Part shown: piece by piece, positions 8,024 to 14,726 of the stretch | Position numbering within the stretch: the stretch's first letter is position 1 | Layout: every line of letters begins with the position of its first letter | NCBI GenBank assembly: GCA_046726955.1 | Contig: JBKPBQ010000372.1 | Location: forward strand, 1-18,661 | DNA: 18,661 bases | Source of the DNA: CAVPGH01 sp046726955 | GTDB lineage: Bacteria > Acidobacteriota > Vicinamibacteria > Fen-336 | Direction: 5' to 3' | Made by a program: the position numbers and the translations under genes | Notes under the pieces: model-generated | Told to the model about the DNA's origin: nothing | What the model saw: only the letters and a program-made list of their open reading frames with translations | Databases searched by the model: none

Positions 8024-9934
8024 TCAGTGCGAGCAGCCGCATCCGGTGCCGCAGCCGCTGGTGGCGGACTTCTCGTCTCCGTGTGCGTGTCCGTTCCCGT
8101 TCCCGTTGCCGTTGCCATTGTCCACGATGACCGGAAGCTGCCGCTTGAGGGTTTTGGGCAGCGGGATGGGACGGTTGCCCGCGTAGATCGGGTGGCGGCC
8201 CTTCTGGGCGAACCAATCCTTGGTGGTGGCCACCATGTGCATGTTCTCGACGATCTGGCGCCAGCCCACGCCGGTGTTGTAGGCGCAGAAGGAGATCTCG
8301 CCCTCCTGCGTGGCGTAGGGGATGACGCACATCTCCGTTCGGCGGAAGTCGTAGGTCCAGAGGTCCTGGAACCACATCCCGCCGATCCAGAGCAGCTTCC
8401 ACTCCTCCTGCGGCGGCTGTTGCCCGTGCGTGAAGGCGCCGCCCATCCGGCGGTTCACGAGCTTCAGCAGCTTCTCGATGGTGAGGCCCGCGGGGGCCTT
8501 GGACTGGTCGTAGTTGCGCAGGAAGGAGAGGCCGATCTGGGTGAGGCTGAGCGTCCGGCCGCGCGCGGTATCCACGATCGTCCGGATGTCCTGCATGAAG
8601 CGGTCGAGGTTTAAGAACGCGGAGAGCGGCGCCCAGGCCTTCGTCCTGTCGTTCACCATCATCATCACCGCGCTGCCGCAGTTGGGATGGCAGGAGCAGC
8701 TGAGCCCTCCGAACTGCACCTCGGGCCCGCGGAGGTGGTCGGCGAGCGAGGCGAAAGCACCCGCGGAGCCGAGCGGGAACCAGTCGCGGTAGGGGTCGAT
8801 CCTGCCCTCGAAGTACCGGGCGAACTCGTGCGCGAGGTGCGAGATCGTGTAGCGCTGGCGGTGGCGGTCCTCGTCGGTGATGTCCTCGTCGCGGCCGGTG
8901 AAGCTCACGGGCTGGAAGCTGATCCCGCCCATGTTCTTGTCCGAGTTCTGGATCACGAACTCGAGGAGCGGGCCGACTCCCTTCTCGTTCACCGTGTTCA
9001 CGACCGTCGTCACCGGAGTGATCGAGATCCCGGCCTTGTAGAGGTTCTCGATGGCGAGCTGCTTCGCGTCGAAGAGGTTCGAGATGTGGCGGTGGGAGTT
9101 GCTCTCGTTCGTCACGCCGTCGAACTGGAGGTAGGCCATGTCGAAGCCCGCCTCCTTGGCCTGGAACGCGAACTCCGGCTCGAGCGCGAAGCGCAGGCCG
9201 TTCGTGGCCGCCTGCACCTGGTAGTACCCGACCTTCTTCGCGTAGGAGCAGGCCTCGAGGAAGTGCGGGGAGAGCGTCGGCTCGCCGCCGGAGAACTGCA
9301 CCGACATCTGACGGCGCGGCTTGAAGGAGACCGAGTCGTCGAGGATCTTCTTGATCTCGTCCATGGTCAGCTCGTGCACGTAGCCGACCTGGTTCGCGTC
9401 CATGAAGCAGGGGTTGCACATCATGTTGCAGCGGTTCGTGAGGTCGATGGTGAGGACCGCGCCGCGGCCGTAGCGGATGTTGGACGTGCCGTGGCGGTGG
9501 ATGAGCTCGTCGCCCAGCGTCGCGAAATCGCGGCCCGGGTACCGGCGCTCGATCGTGCGGCTCCACTCCGCGTCGATGGAGAGGATGTCCTCGAATGCCC
9601 CGTGCTTGTCGCAGGACTTGCGGATGAAGACCTTCCCGTCCTCCTCGACGAGCATGGCCGGGATTTCTCCCTCATGGCCGTTGACGAGGACGGAGATGTC
9701 ACGCTCGCCGCGGATGATCTCGTTGCGCGTCTTGACCACGCACTTCGGACAGAGCGAGTCCGTCTTGCGCGGGAAGCCGAGTGGCGGGTTCGTGCGCTGG
9801 TGGCTCTTGAGCAGAGGGCCGGGCGCCCAATCCGGCCGCGGCGACTCCGACTCAGGGATAAGACGATTGATGGACTGGAACGCGCTCCAGCCGAGCTCTC
9901 CGATGTGGCGGAGGGCGTCGCTCATGATCTGCAT
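8024..9934 (-). CDS. Tes-like (COG1964) radical SAM enzyme, putative lipid-tail condensing
   Basis: This 636-residue protein begins with a rubredoxin-like metal-binding domain (Cys62, Cys65, then Cys108 and His111 in SLCPKC and KSCDKHG). The radical SAM core has CNMMCNPC (Cys169, 173, 176) and the SAM-binding GGEP at 216-219. Auxiliary cluster candidates are Cys413, 415 and 419 in SCSCHPNCG, plus Cys536 and Cys550. This layout, including the late GMWFQDLWTYDF and CVIPYATQEGEISFC block, matches my recollection of COG1964. The archaeal members of that group (MJ0619, Tes) join two lipid tails through sp3 carbons to make membrane-spanning tetraethers. I infer a related role here; other radical chemistry is possible. 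ATG at 9934 has GGAGG 4 nt upstream. The C-terminus is a Gly-Asn linker and a CxxxCxC tail. It is the first gene of a two-gene operon. Confidence 0.85.
   Translation of the reverse strand: MQIMSDALRHIGELGWSAFQSINRLIPESESPRPDWAPGPLLKSHQRTNPPLGFPRKTDSLCPKCVVKTRNEIIRGERDISVLVNGHEGEIPAMLVEEDGKVFIRKSCDKHGAFEDILSIDAEWSRTIERRYPGRDFATLGDELIHRHGTSNIRYGRGAVLTIDLTNRCNMMCNPCFMDANQVGYVHELTMDEIKKILDDSVSFKPRRQMSVQFSGGEPTLSPHFLEACSYAKKVGYYQVQAATNGLRFALEPEFAFQAKEAGFDMAYLQFDGVTNESNSHRHISNLFDAKQLAIENLYKAGISITPVTTVVNTVNEKGVGPLLEFVIQNSDKNMGGISFQPVSFTGRDEDITDEDRHRQRYTISHLAHEFARYFEGRIDPYRDWFPLGSAGAFASLADHLRGPEVQFGGLSCSCHPNCGSAVMMMVNDRTKAWAPLSAFLNLDRFMQDIRTIVDTARGRTLSLTQIGLSFLRNYDQSKAPAGLTIEKLLKLVNRRMGGAFTHGQQPPQEEWKLLWIGGMWFQDLWTYDFRRTEMCVIPYATQEGEISFCAYNTGVGWRQIVENMHMVATTKDWFAQKGRHPIYAGNRPIPLPKTLKRQLPVIVDNGNGNGNGNGHAHGDEKSATSGCGTGCGCSH
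8090..8119. repeat. Hexanucleotide microsatellite coding a Gly-Asn linker
   Basis: About five tandem 6-bp units (variants of GGCAAC and GGGAAC on the minus strand) encode residues 606-615 of the Tes-like protein as alternating Asn-Gly. The run links the catalytic body to a His/Cys tail. Being in multiples of three codon bases, it can change length without a frameshift. Confidence 0.8.
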
Positions 9935-10003
9935 GTTTCCTCCCGCCTGCCTCGTATCGGCCCTTGGAGGGCGAGGCCAGGACTTTCGGGTCCGAGTCGT
10001 CGT

Positions 10004-10032
10004 ATTGTGTTCAACCGGTGGGCGGATGGCAA
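10004..10032 (-). promoter_or_regulatory. Predicted sigma70-type promoter of the radical SAM operon
   Basis: On the minus strand TTGCCA (10027-10032, 5 of 6 to TTGACA) is followed after 17 bp by CACAAT (10004-10009, 4 of 6 to TATAAT). Transcription would start near 9997, giving a leader of about 63 nt before the ATG at 9934. Confidence 0.5.
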
Positions 10033-10104
10033 GCCTATTTCCACCGTCCAAATAGCCTTTTTTCGAGACCTTTCGATACCCGTCGACGGCTCGCTGCGGG
10101 GATC

Positions 10105-11169
10105 GTGGCGCTCGTGTTAGGCATCGCGCTGCAGCTCGTGTCGGCTGCGCATCCCGACGTCGTCGAAAGGCTGTACTCGCGACGCGTCTTCCCGGCCGTG
10201 CAGCTCGTCTTGGGATGCCTAACGGCCAGGACCGCTGTTCCTCTGGGCGAAACGCTGCTCCTCGCCCTCGCCGCCCTCTCTTTGACCCTTATCACGCGAA
10301 CCCTCACGCGCCCAAGGCCTTTCTGGCAGCGGTTGACGTCCGTGCTTGCCGGCTTGTCGCTCGCCGCCGCCGTCGTCTACTGGGCGTTCCTGCTGCTATG
10401 GGGCCTGAACTACAGCCGCGAGCCGTTCGGGACGTCGGCCGGGCTCGACACGTCGCCGGCCTCCGCGGACGAGCTCGAGAGCCTCTCGCGGTCGCTCGCC
10501 GACGAGGCGAACGCCGCGCGAGCCCTCGTGCAGGAGGACGGCGCGGGGGTGATGCGGCTCCGCGCGGGACGGGACGGGGCGTTAGGCCTGGCCCCCGAGG
10601 GATTCCGCGAGGCCGAGCGGGTGTACGCGTTCCTGGCCGGGCCGAGCCTCCGCCCGAAGTTCCTCCTGCTTTCGCCGCTCGCGTCGTACGCGGGAATCTC
10701 GGGCATCTACAGCCCGTTCACCGGAGAAGCCAACGTAAACGCCACGCTGCCCGACCCGGACCTGCCGTTCGCGGCCAGCCACGAGATCGCCCACCAGCGG
10801 GGGTTTGCCCGGGAGGACGAGGCGAACTACCTCGGCTACCTCGCCTGCCGGCTGCATGCCGAGCCCGACTTTCGGTACTCGGGCCTCCTGAGCGCCAGCC
10901 TGTACGTGCAGAACGCGCTCTCGCGGGTCCGGCGCCCGGCCGCCGACTATATAGAGAAGATGCGCTCGCCCGGCGTCCGGCGGGACATCCTCGCCCTCAA
11001 GGCCTGGGCCGAGCGCTACGAGGGCCCGGTCCAGGAGGCCGGCGAGAAGGTCAACGACGCCTACCTGAAGACCCAGGGCCAGCCCGCGGGGATCCAGAGC
11101 TACGGGCGGGTCGTGGACCTGCTGCTCGCGGAGAGGCGGGCGAAGGCCGGCGGCGATCCCGCGAGGTAG
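10105..11169 (+). CDS. DUF3810 membrane protein with HExxH metallopeptidase-like motif
   Basis: With the chosen start this is a 354-residue protein. It has two or three membrane segments in the first third (near 1-12, 29-60 and 78-98), then a soluble part. The core carries SPLASYAGISGIYSPFTGEANVN and ASHEIAHQRGFAREDEANYLGYL. HEIAH (His226, Glu227, His230), with Glu237 or Glu239 as third ligand, looks like a zinc site and is the hallmark of DUF3810. Substrate and role are unknown; a membrane-bound peptidase is an inference. The start is uncertain: GTG at 10105 gives the usual family length, while in-frame GTG at 10018 or TTG at 9964 would add 29 or 47 poorly coding residues, including an Arg-rich stretch. 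The next gene follows 11 nt after the stop. Confidence 0.8.
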   Translation: MALVLGIALQLVSAAHPDVVERLYSRRVFPAVQLVLGCLTARTAVPLGETLLLALAALSLTLITRTLTRPRPFWQRLTSVLAGLSLAAAVVYWAFLLLWGLNYSREPFGTSAGLDTSPASADELESLSRSLADEANAARALVQEDGAGVMRLRAGRDGALGLAPEGFREAERVYAFLAGPSLRPKFLLLSPLASYAGISGIYSPFTGEANVNATLPDPDLPFAASHEIAHQRGFAREDEANYLGYLACRLHAEPDFRYSGLLSASLYVQNALSRVRRPAADYIEKMRSPGVRRDILALKAWAERYEGPVQEAGEKVNDAYLKTQGQPAGIQSYGRVVDLLLAERRAKAGGDPAR

Positions 11170-11180
11170 GATCGAAAGAC

Positions 11181-11837
11181 ATGTGCGGGCGGTTCACCCT
11201 GACGGCTTCCGGCGAGAAAGTCGCGGAGCTCTTCGGGCTGGACGGCGCGCCCGCGTTGTCGCCGCGGTACAACATCGCTCCTTCGCAGCCAGTGGCCGTC
11301 GTGCGGCTGGAGGCGGACGGCGCCCGCCGCGCGTCGGAGCTCACCTGGGGGCTGCGGGCGCCGGGCGCGCTGGAGGGCGATCGGCCGTTCATCAACGCGC
11401 GGGCGGAGACGGCGGCCGCGCGCGGGTCCTTCCGCGAGGCCTTCGCGGAGCGGCGCTGCCTGGTCCTCGCCAGCGGGTTCTTCGAATGGGAGGGGACCGG
11501 CAAGAAGCGCCAGCCCTGGTACCTTCGTCGCGCCGACGGCCGGCCGTTCGCCATCGCCGGGCTATGGGAGCCGTCGGTCCCGCCCGATGGCCGCGGGACG
11601 TGCACGCTCCTCACCACGCGGCCCAACGCGGTGGTCGCCCCCATCCACGACCGCATGCCGGTCATGCTCGGTCCGGAGGACGCGGCGGCGTGGCTCGATC
11701 CTGCGAAGCGGACGCCGGCGGAGCTGCAGCCGCTCCTCCGGTCCTTCCCCGCTCCCGCGCTCACCGCCTACCGCGTGGGCTTCGCGGTCAACAACGCGAA
11801 GTTCGACGACCCGTCCTGCATCGCGCCCCTCGCTTGA
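11181..11837 (+). CDS. SRAP-domain abasic-site DNA-protein crosslink protein (YedK/HMCES type)
   Basis: This 218-residue protein is a complete SRAP domain. It begins MCGRFTL, so removal of Met exposes Cys2, which in YedK and HMCES forms a thiazolidine crosslink with abasic sites in single-stranded DNA. The other active-site residues are in place: Asn72 in FINARAET, Glu102 in GFFEWEG and His156 in PIHDRMPVML. YRYNIAPSQ-type sequence is seen as PRYNIAPSQPV (29-39), and FAVNN is near the end. Length fits the family. It protects abasic sites in replication-associated single-stranded DNA. The ATG at 11181 must be the start because Cys2 has to be the second residue. It lies 11 nt after the DUF3810 gene and 15 nt before the next gene, in a likely operon. 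Confidence 0.95.
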   Translation: MCGRFTLTASGEKVAELFGLDGAPALSPRYNIAPSQPVAVVRLEADGARRASELTWGLRAPGALEGDRPFINARAETAAARGSFREAFAERRCLVLASGFFEWEGTGKKRQPWYLRRADGRPFAIAGLWEPSVPPDGRGTCTLLTTRPNAVVAPIHDRMPVMLGPEDAAAWLDPAKRTPAELQPLLRSFPAPALTAYRVGFAVNNAKFDDPSCIAPLA

Positions 11838-11852
11838 GGTAAAGTTCGGGCG

Positions 11853-12890
11853 ATGGCCCTCGCTCGCGCCCTGCGGACCGGCCCCCGCTCGCGGCGGCGA
11901 GTGAAGACGCCGCCCCTGCTCTTCGACAAGACCCAGAAGCTCGTCGAGCAGATCCAGAAACGCGCGGACGGCACCTTCATCACCTACTGGACGTCCACCA
12001 GCGGCTCGGTTTGCGACAACGACGTGATGGCGCTGCACGAGCTGCTGGAGGCCTCGGGACCGCAGCCCGCGATCACGCTCCTCGTGAAGTCGGACGGCGG
12101 AAGCGGGATGGCCGCCCTCCGCATGATCCACCTGCTGCGTCAGTACGCGAAGCGCCTGACCGTCCTCGCCCCCCTCAACTGCGCCTCCGCCGCCACCATG
12201 CTCGCCCTCGGAGCGGACACGATCGCGATGGGTCCGCTCTCCTACCTGACCGCGGTGGACACGTCGCTCGAGCACGATCTCTCGCCCCTCGACCACACGA
12301 ACAACCTCGTGCCGGTGAGCAACGACGAGGTGGACCGCGTCATCCGGCTCTGGAAGGAGACGGTGAACCGGCGGGGCGGCGGCGTGAACCCGTACCAGGA
12401 GTTCTACAAGTACCTGCACCCCCTGGTCATCGGCGCGCTCGACCGCGCGAGCAGCCTCTCGCTGATGCTCTGCCGCGAGATCCTCGGCTACCATATGCGC
12501 GACCAGAAGCGCGCGGAGCGGATCAGCCGCCGGCTGAATTCCTCGTATCCGGCGCACCAGTACCCGATCACGAGCCGGGAGGCGCGGCGGCTGGGGCTCA
12601 AGGTCCGCGCGATCGAGCCCGGGCTCGACAGCCTGCTGCAGGACCTGAACCTGCTCTACTCGGAGATGGGCCAGCGCGCCATCACCGACCACGACGAGGC
12701 CAACCACCACGACAACGAGATCACCAACATCCTGGAGGCGCGCGCCCTCCAGGTCTTCTACCAGGTCGAGAAGGACTGGCACTACCGCAAGGAGGAGCGC
12801 CGCTGGGTCCCGTTGAACGACGTCTCCGCGTGGTACCGCTGCCGCAGCAAGGACGGCCGGGTGGTCAAGGAGAAGTTCCACATTCGATAG
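11853..12890 (+). CDS. SDH-family Clp-fold serine protease (ClpP/SppA-like)
   Basis: This 345-residue protein has the SDH proteinase pattern within the ClpP/crotonase fold. Visible stretches are TFITYWTSTSGSVCDNDVM (41-59), LLVKSDGGSGMAALRMIHLLR (77-96), LAPLNCASAATMLALGADTIAMGP (105-128) and a C-terminal helical part. The likely nucleophile is Ser112 in NCASAATM, by analogy with SppA and ClpP; His and Asp partners cannot be fixed by eye. No signal peptide or membrane segment is seen, so it is probably cytoplasmic or membrane-associated. Substrates are unknown. ATG at 11853 is used, with GAGGT rather far upstream (about 13 nt); GTG at 11901 is an alternative that drops a basic N-terminal stretch. 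It ends 27 bp from a convergent gene. Confidence 0.85.
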   Translation: MALARALRTGPRSRRRVKTPPLLFDKTQKLVEQIQKRADGTFITYWTSTSGSVCDNDVMALHELLEASGPQPAITLLVKSDGGSGMAALRMIHLLRQYAKRLTVLAPLNCASAATMLALGADTIAMGPLSYLTAVDTSLEHDLSPLDHTNNLVPVSNDEVDRVIRLWKETVNRRGGGVNPYQEFYKYLHPLVIGALDRASSLSLMLCREILGYHMRDQKRAERISRRLNSSYPAHQYPITSREARRLGLKVRAIEPGLDSLLQDLNLLYSEMGQRAITDHDEANHHDNEITNILEARALQVFYQVEKDWHYRKEERRWVPLNDVSAWYRCRSKDGRVVKEKFHIR

Positions 12891-12917
12891 AGCGGGCTGG
12901 CGCGTCTGGACCGAGCA

Positions 12918-13475
12918 TCAGAAGCGGACGGTGAAGCCCACGGTCGGGCCGAGGCGAGCGGTGCTCACCGAGGGAGCCGAGCTGCGCCGCCACGCACCGA
13001 GATCCACCGGCGACCAGCGATCGCTGTGGAAGAACGTACCGATGAGGGCGCCCATGCCGGCGCCAACGAGTGTCGCGCCCGCCAGCGCCTCGCCCCGGGA
13101 GCAGAAGTTGTCGGAGTAGTAGCCGCAGTCCTGGGGATCGACGTCGAACGCGAATCCGAGGCCGAAGCCGAGCACCGTGCCGATGATCGCCCCCTTCAGC
13201 ATCTGCCGCTTCCTGGCGACGGAGATGTCCAGGCGCGTCAGGTTCGAGACGCTGACCGTTTGCTCTCCCCCGTTCTCGACGAGGAAGGTGACCGACTTCG
13301 CATCGCTGCGCACGACGTAGCCGTGGAGCATGCCGGGCAAGGTGGTCGTCGAGAGCCGCGCCCTCGCCCCGGAAGGCAGGGGCGTCAGAGGCGGCGCCTC
13401 CGGCTCCTGAGCGGGCAGCAGCGTCGTTGCGAACAGCACGAGAAAGGCGGCGCACCCGATCGCCCGAGCCGTCAT
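12918..13475 (-). CDS. Envelope protein with signal peptide and glycine-zipper hairpin
   Basis: This 185-residue protein has a signal peptide (about 1-22, cut near LLPAQ-E). A small beta-rich domain follows (about 36-86, GARARLSTTTLPGMLHGYVV and SVTFLVENGGEQTVSVSNLTRLDIS). Two glycine-rich hydrophobic helices come next, at about 94-110 (GAIIGTVLGFGLGFAF) and 132-147 (AGATLVGAGMGALIGT), separated by a loop with Cys117 and Cys125 that could form a disulfide. The chain ends GPTVGFTVRF, whose final Phe is reminiscent of an outer-membrane sorting signal. I have seen similar proteins in Acidobacteriota and Gemmatimonadota without a known function. ATG at 13475 is supported by a GGAGGAG ribosome site. 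It is probably periplasmic or membrane-associated. Confidence 0.8.
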   Translation of the reverse strand: MTARAIGCAAFLVLFATTLLPAQEPEAPPLTPLPSGARARLSTTTLPGMLHGYVVRSDAKSVTFLVENGGEQTVSVSNLTRLDISVARKRQMLKGAIIGTVLGFGLGFAFDVDPQDCGYYSDNFCSRGEALAGATLVGAGMGALIGTFFHSDRWSPVDLGAWRRSSAPSVSTARLGPTVGFTVRF

Positions 13476-13609
13476 GAGCTCCTCCGATCTCGCCGGGACG
13501 TCACGGCGGCTCTCGGATCTGCAAGGCGCGTTCCGACGACCACGGGAGCCGGCACGCACGCCCGCGCGCACTTGCACCGCATCTCCCGACGCACCGGCGA
13601 CCAACGAGT

Positions 13610-13633
13610 GCGCACCCCGACCAGCGGGTGCGC
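13610..13633 (-). terminator. Possible weak terminator hairpin after pheA
   Basis: GCGCACCC and GGGTGCGC pair over 8 bp around an 8-nt loop, about 30 nt past the pheA stop on the minus strand. No T tract follows, so intrinsic termination is uncertain. The right arm is also part of an imperfect direct repeat (13598-13613 and 13618-13633, 14 of 16 bases alike). Confidence 0.3.
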
Positions 13634-13664
13634 GGGTGCTCTCGATCGATTCCGCGAAGCGCCG

Positions 13665-14513
13665 CTACGCGGACGCCGGCTTTCCCAGCCCTTCGGGGTA
13701 CGAGCCGAGGATCCGCATCTCGCGCGACATGGCTTTGAGCTCGGCGAGCGCGTCTCCCGCGGCGCCTCGCGGGTCCCCGAGCACGTCGAGGTAGAACGAG
13801 TACTCCCAGGGATGGCCGCGGAGGGGGCGAGACTCGATCTTGCAGAGGTCCGCTCCCCGCGATGCGAAGGCGCCGAGGGCGCGGTAGAGCACACCCGGGG
13901 TGTTCTCCAGGACGAAGACGACGGAGGTCTTGGTCGCCTGCTCGATCGGGCCGGCGTCGCGGGCGAGGATCAGGAAGCGCGTGTAGTTCTCGGGATCGTC
14001 CTCGATGCCCTCCATCAGGACCTGCCCGCCGTAGAGCTCGGCGGCGAGACGGGAAGCGATCGCGGCCTGGGTTTGCAGACCACCCCGGAGGAGGTCCTGC
14101 ACGGCCCCCGCGGTGTCGTACGCGGTGACCGCCTCCACCTGGGGCCGCTCCGCGAAGAACCGACGGCACTGGGCGAGGGCCACGGGATGCGACGCGACGC
14201 GGCGGATCATGGCCAGCGTCGCTCCCGGCCGCGCGATCAGGCACTGGCGGATTCGGAGCTGCGTCTCCCCGACGATGTGGAGCACGCTCGTCTTCAACCG
14301 GTCGTAGTTCTCGTGGATCGACCCGTGGAGCGAGTTCTCGATCGGCACGAGCGCGCGATCGGCCTTGCCTTCCGAGACCGCGGCGAACAGCTCGTTGAAG
14401 CCCGGACAGGGCACGATCTCGATCTCGGGCCCGAGCGCCCCCACTGCCGCCTCGTTGCTGAAGGCGCCGCGCTCCCCCTGGATTGCGACCCTCAATCCCC
14501 GTCCGTTCCCCAT
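13665..14513 (-). CDS. pheA: Prephenate dehydratase with ACT regulatory domain
   Basis: This 282-residue monofunctional enzyme converts prephenate to phenylpyruvate, the committed step to phenylalanine. The catalytic part (about 8-185) opens VAIQGERGAFSNEAA and includes LVPIENSLHGSIHENYD, ASHPVALAQC and the catalytic ENYTRF motif at 175-180. The ACT domain (about 197-275) has NTPGVLYRALGAF and the phenylalanine-binding ESRP (227-230), so allosteric inhibition by Phe is expected. No chorismate mutase domain is fused. I chose ATG at 14513 because GAAGGAG lies about 7 nt upstream and the domain starts a few residues later; a longer in-frame reading crosses the leader hairpins. Transcription appears to be controlled by the attenuator at 14541-14704. 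It is divergent from tRNA-Leu. Confidence 0.95.
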   Translation of the reverse strand: MGNGRGLRVAIQGERGAFSNEAAVGALGPEIEIVPCPGFNELFAAVSEGKADRALVPIENSLHGSIHENYDRLKTSVLHIVGETQLRIRQCLIARPGATLAMIRRVASHPVALAQCRRFFAERPQVEAVTAYDTAGAVQDLLRGGLQTQAAIASRLAAELYGGQVLMEGIEDDPENYTRFLILARDAGPIEQATKTSVVFVLENTPGVLYRALGAFASRGADLCKIESRPLRGHPWEYSFYLDVLGDPRGAAGDALAELKAMSREMRILGSYPEGLGKPASA

Positions 14514-14540
14514 GACCCGCTCCTTCCCCAGAAAGCCGAA

Positions 14541-14572
14541 AGGCCCGCCCCGGTTCTTCCGGGAGCGGGCCT
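14541..14572 (-). terminator. Attenuator terminator hairpin before pheA
   Basis: On the minus strand AGGCCCGCTCCCGG (14559-14572) pairs with CCGGGGCGGGCCT (14541-14553) over 13 bp with one bulged base and an AAGAA loop. TTTCGGCTTTCT follows, a modest U-rich run. It ends 27 nt before the pheA ATG. Its first arm can alternatively pair with 14608-14619. Confidence 0.65.
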
Positions 14573-14631
14573 CGTGACGCGGCCGATCGTCTCGGGCTAT
14601 GCCATCCCGAGGCCCGCTCTCCTGGAGCGGG
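14563..14631 (-). promoter_or_regulatory. Attenuator switch: pause hairpin and antiterminator arms
   Basis: Strand 1 (CCCGCTC, 14625-14631) pairs with strand 2 (GAGCGGG, 14613-14619) in a 7-bp hairpin with a 5-nt loop. The longer strand 2 (GAGCGGGCCTCG, 14608-14619) is a perfect 12-nt complement of strand 3 (CGAGGCCCGCTC, 14563-14574). Strand 3 is also the first arm of the terminator at 14541-14572. The 1:2 plus 3:4 and the 2:3 folds therefore exclude each other, as in classic amino-acid attenuators. Confidence 0.7.
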
Positions 14632-14668
14632 TAAAGACGAAGCCGGCCGCCTGCGCCGTCTGATGCAT
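14597..14668 (-). CDS. Putative Phe-sensing leader peptide of pheA
   Basis: ATG at 14668 opens a 23-codon frame that begins MHQTAQAAGFVFTRSRR and ends at TAG (14597-14599). Phe codons 10 (TTC) and 12 (TTT) lie just before strand 1 of the leader hairpins, so a ribosome stalled there would cover strand 1 and free strand 2 to form the antiterminator. A ribosome that reaches the stop would cover the edge of strand 2 and allow the terminator. No Shine-Dalgarno sequence is seen, but the predicted transcription start falls at or one base before the ATG, so the peptide is probably translated from a leaderless end. Two Phe codons are fewer than the seven in E. coli pheL. The peptide itself is likely to have no other role. 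Confidence 0.65.
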   Translation of the reverse strand: MHQTAQAAGFVFTRSRRAGLGMA

Positions 14669-14675
14669 CCGGGGG

Positions 14676-14704
14676 ATTATGCACGGACGGCGCGGGGAGG
14701 GCAA
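14676..14704 (-). promoter_or_regulatory. Predicted sigma70-type promoter of the pheA leader
   Basis: On the minus strand TTGCCC (14699-14704) and CATAAT (14676-14681, 5 of 6 to TATAAT) are separated by exactly 17 bp. The expected start point is 14668-14669, which is the A of the leader-peptide ATG or the base before it. Confidence 0.6.
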
Positions 14705-14709
14705 CCGGT

Positions 14710-14715
14710 TACACT
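14710..14715 (+). promoter_or_regulatory. Possible -10 box for tRNA-Leu
   Basis: TACACT (4 of 6 to TATAAT) lies 11 bp before the tRNA. No clear -35 is visible, and the region where it should be is shared with the divergent pheA leader promoter. Confidence 0.35.
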
Positions 14716-14726
14716 GTGTCGTCCGC

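Noticed and set aside
7962..9566. Long minus-strand frame overlapping the Tes-like gene in another phase
   Set aside because: The translation is Arg/Pro/His-rich without motifs; the overlapping frame carries clear Fe-S and GGEP motifs.
9964..10104. Longer N-terminus for the DUF3810 protein starting at TTG 9964 or GTG 10018
   Set aside because: Codon use there is unlike the rest of the gene, no ribosome site is present, and the stretch holds the predicted promoter of the divergent operon; kept only as an alternative.
11562..12881. 439-codon minus-strand frame opposite the SDH protease
   Set aside because: It is the antisense shadow of a well-conserved gene, with no recognisable motif and biased composition.
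13598..13633. Imperfect 16-bp direct repeat between pheA and the envelope gene as an operator
   Set aside because: Only two copies with two mismatches in very GC-rich sequence, partly explained by a hairpin; not strong enough to claim a binding site.
14514..14668. T-box riboswitch before pheA
   Set aside because: No T-box core sequence (TGGNACCGCG type) and no specifier-loop architecture; the Phe-coding leader peptide explains the layout better.
14514..14684. N-terminal extension of pheA up to a GTG at 14684
   Set aside because: It would cross the hairpins and lacks a ribosome site, while ATG at 14513 has one and matches the family start.
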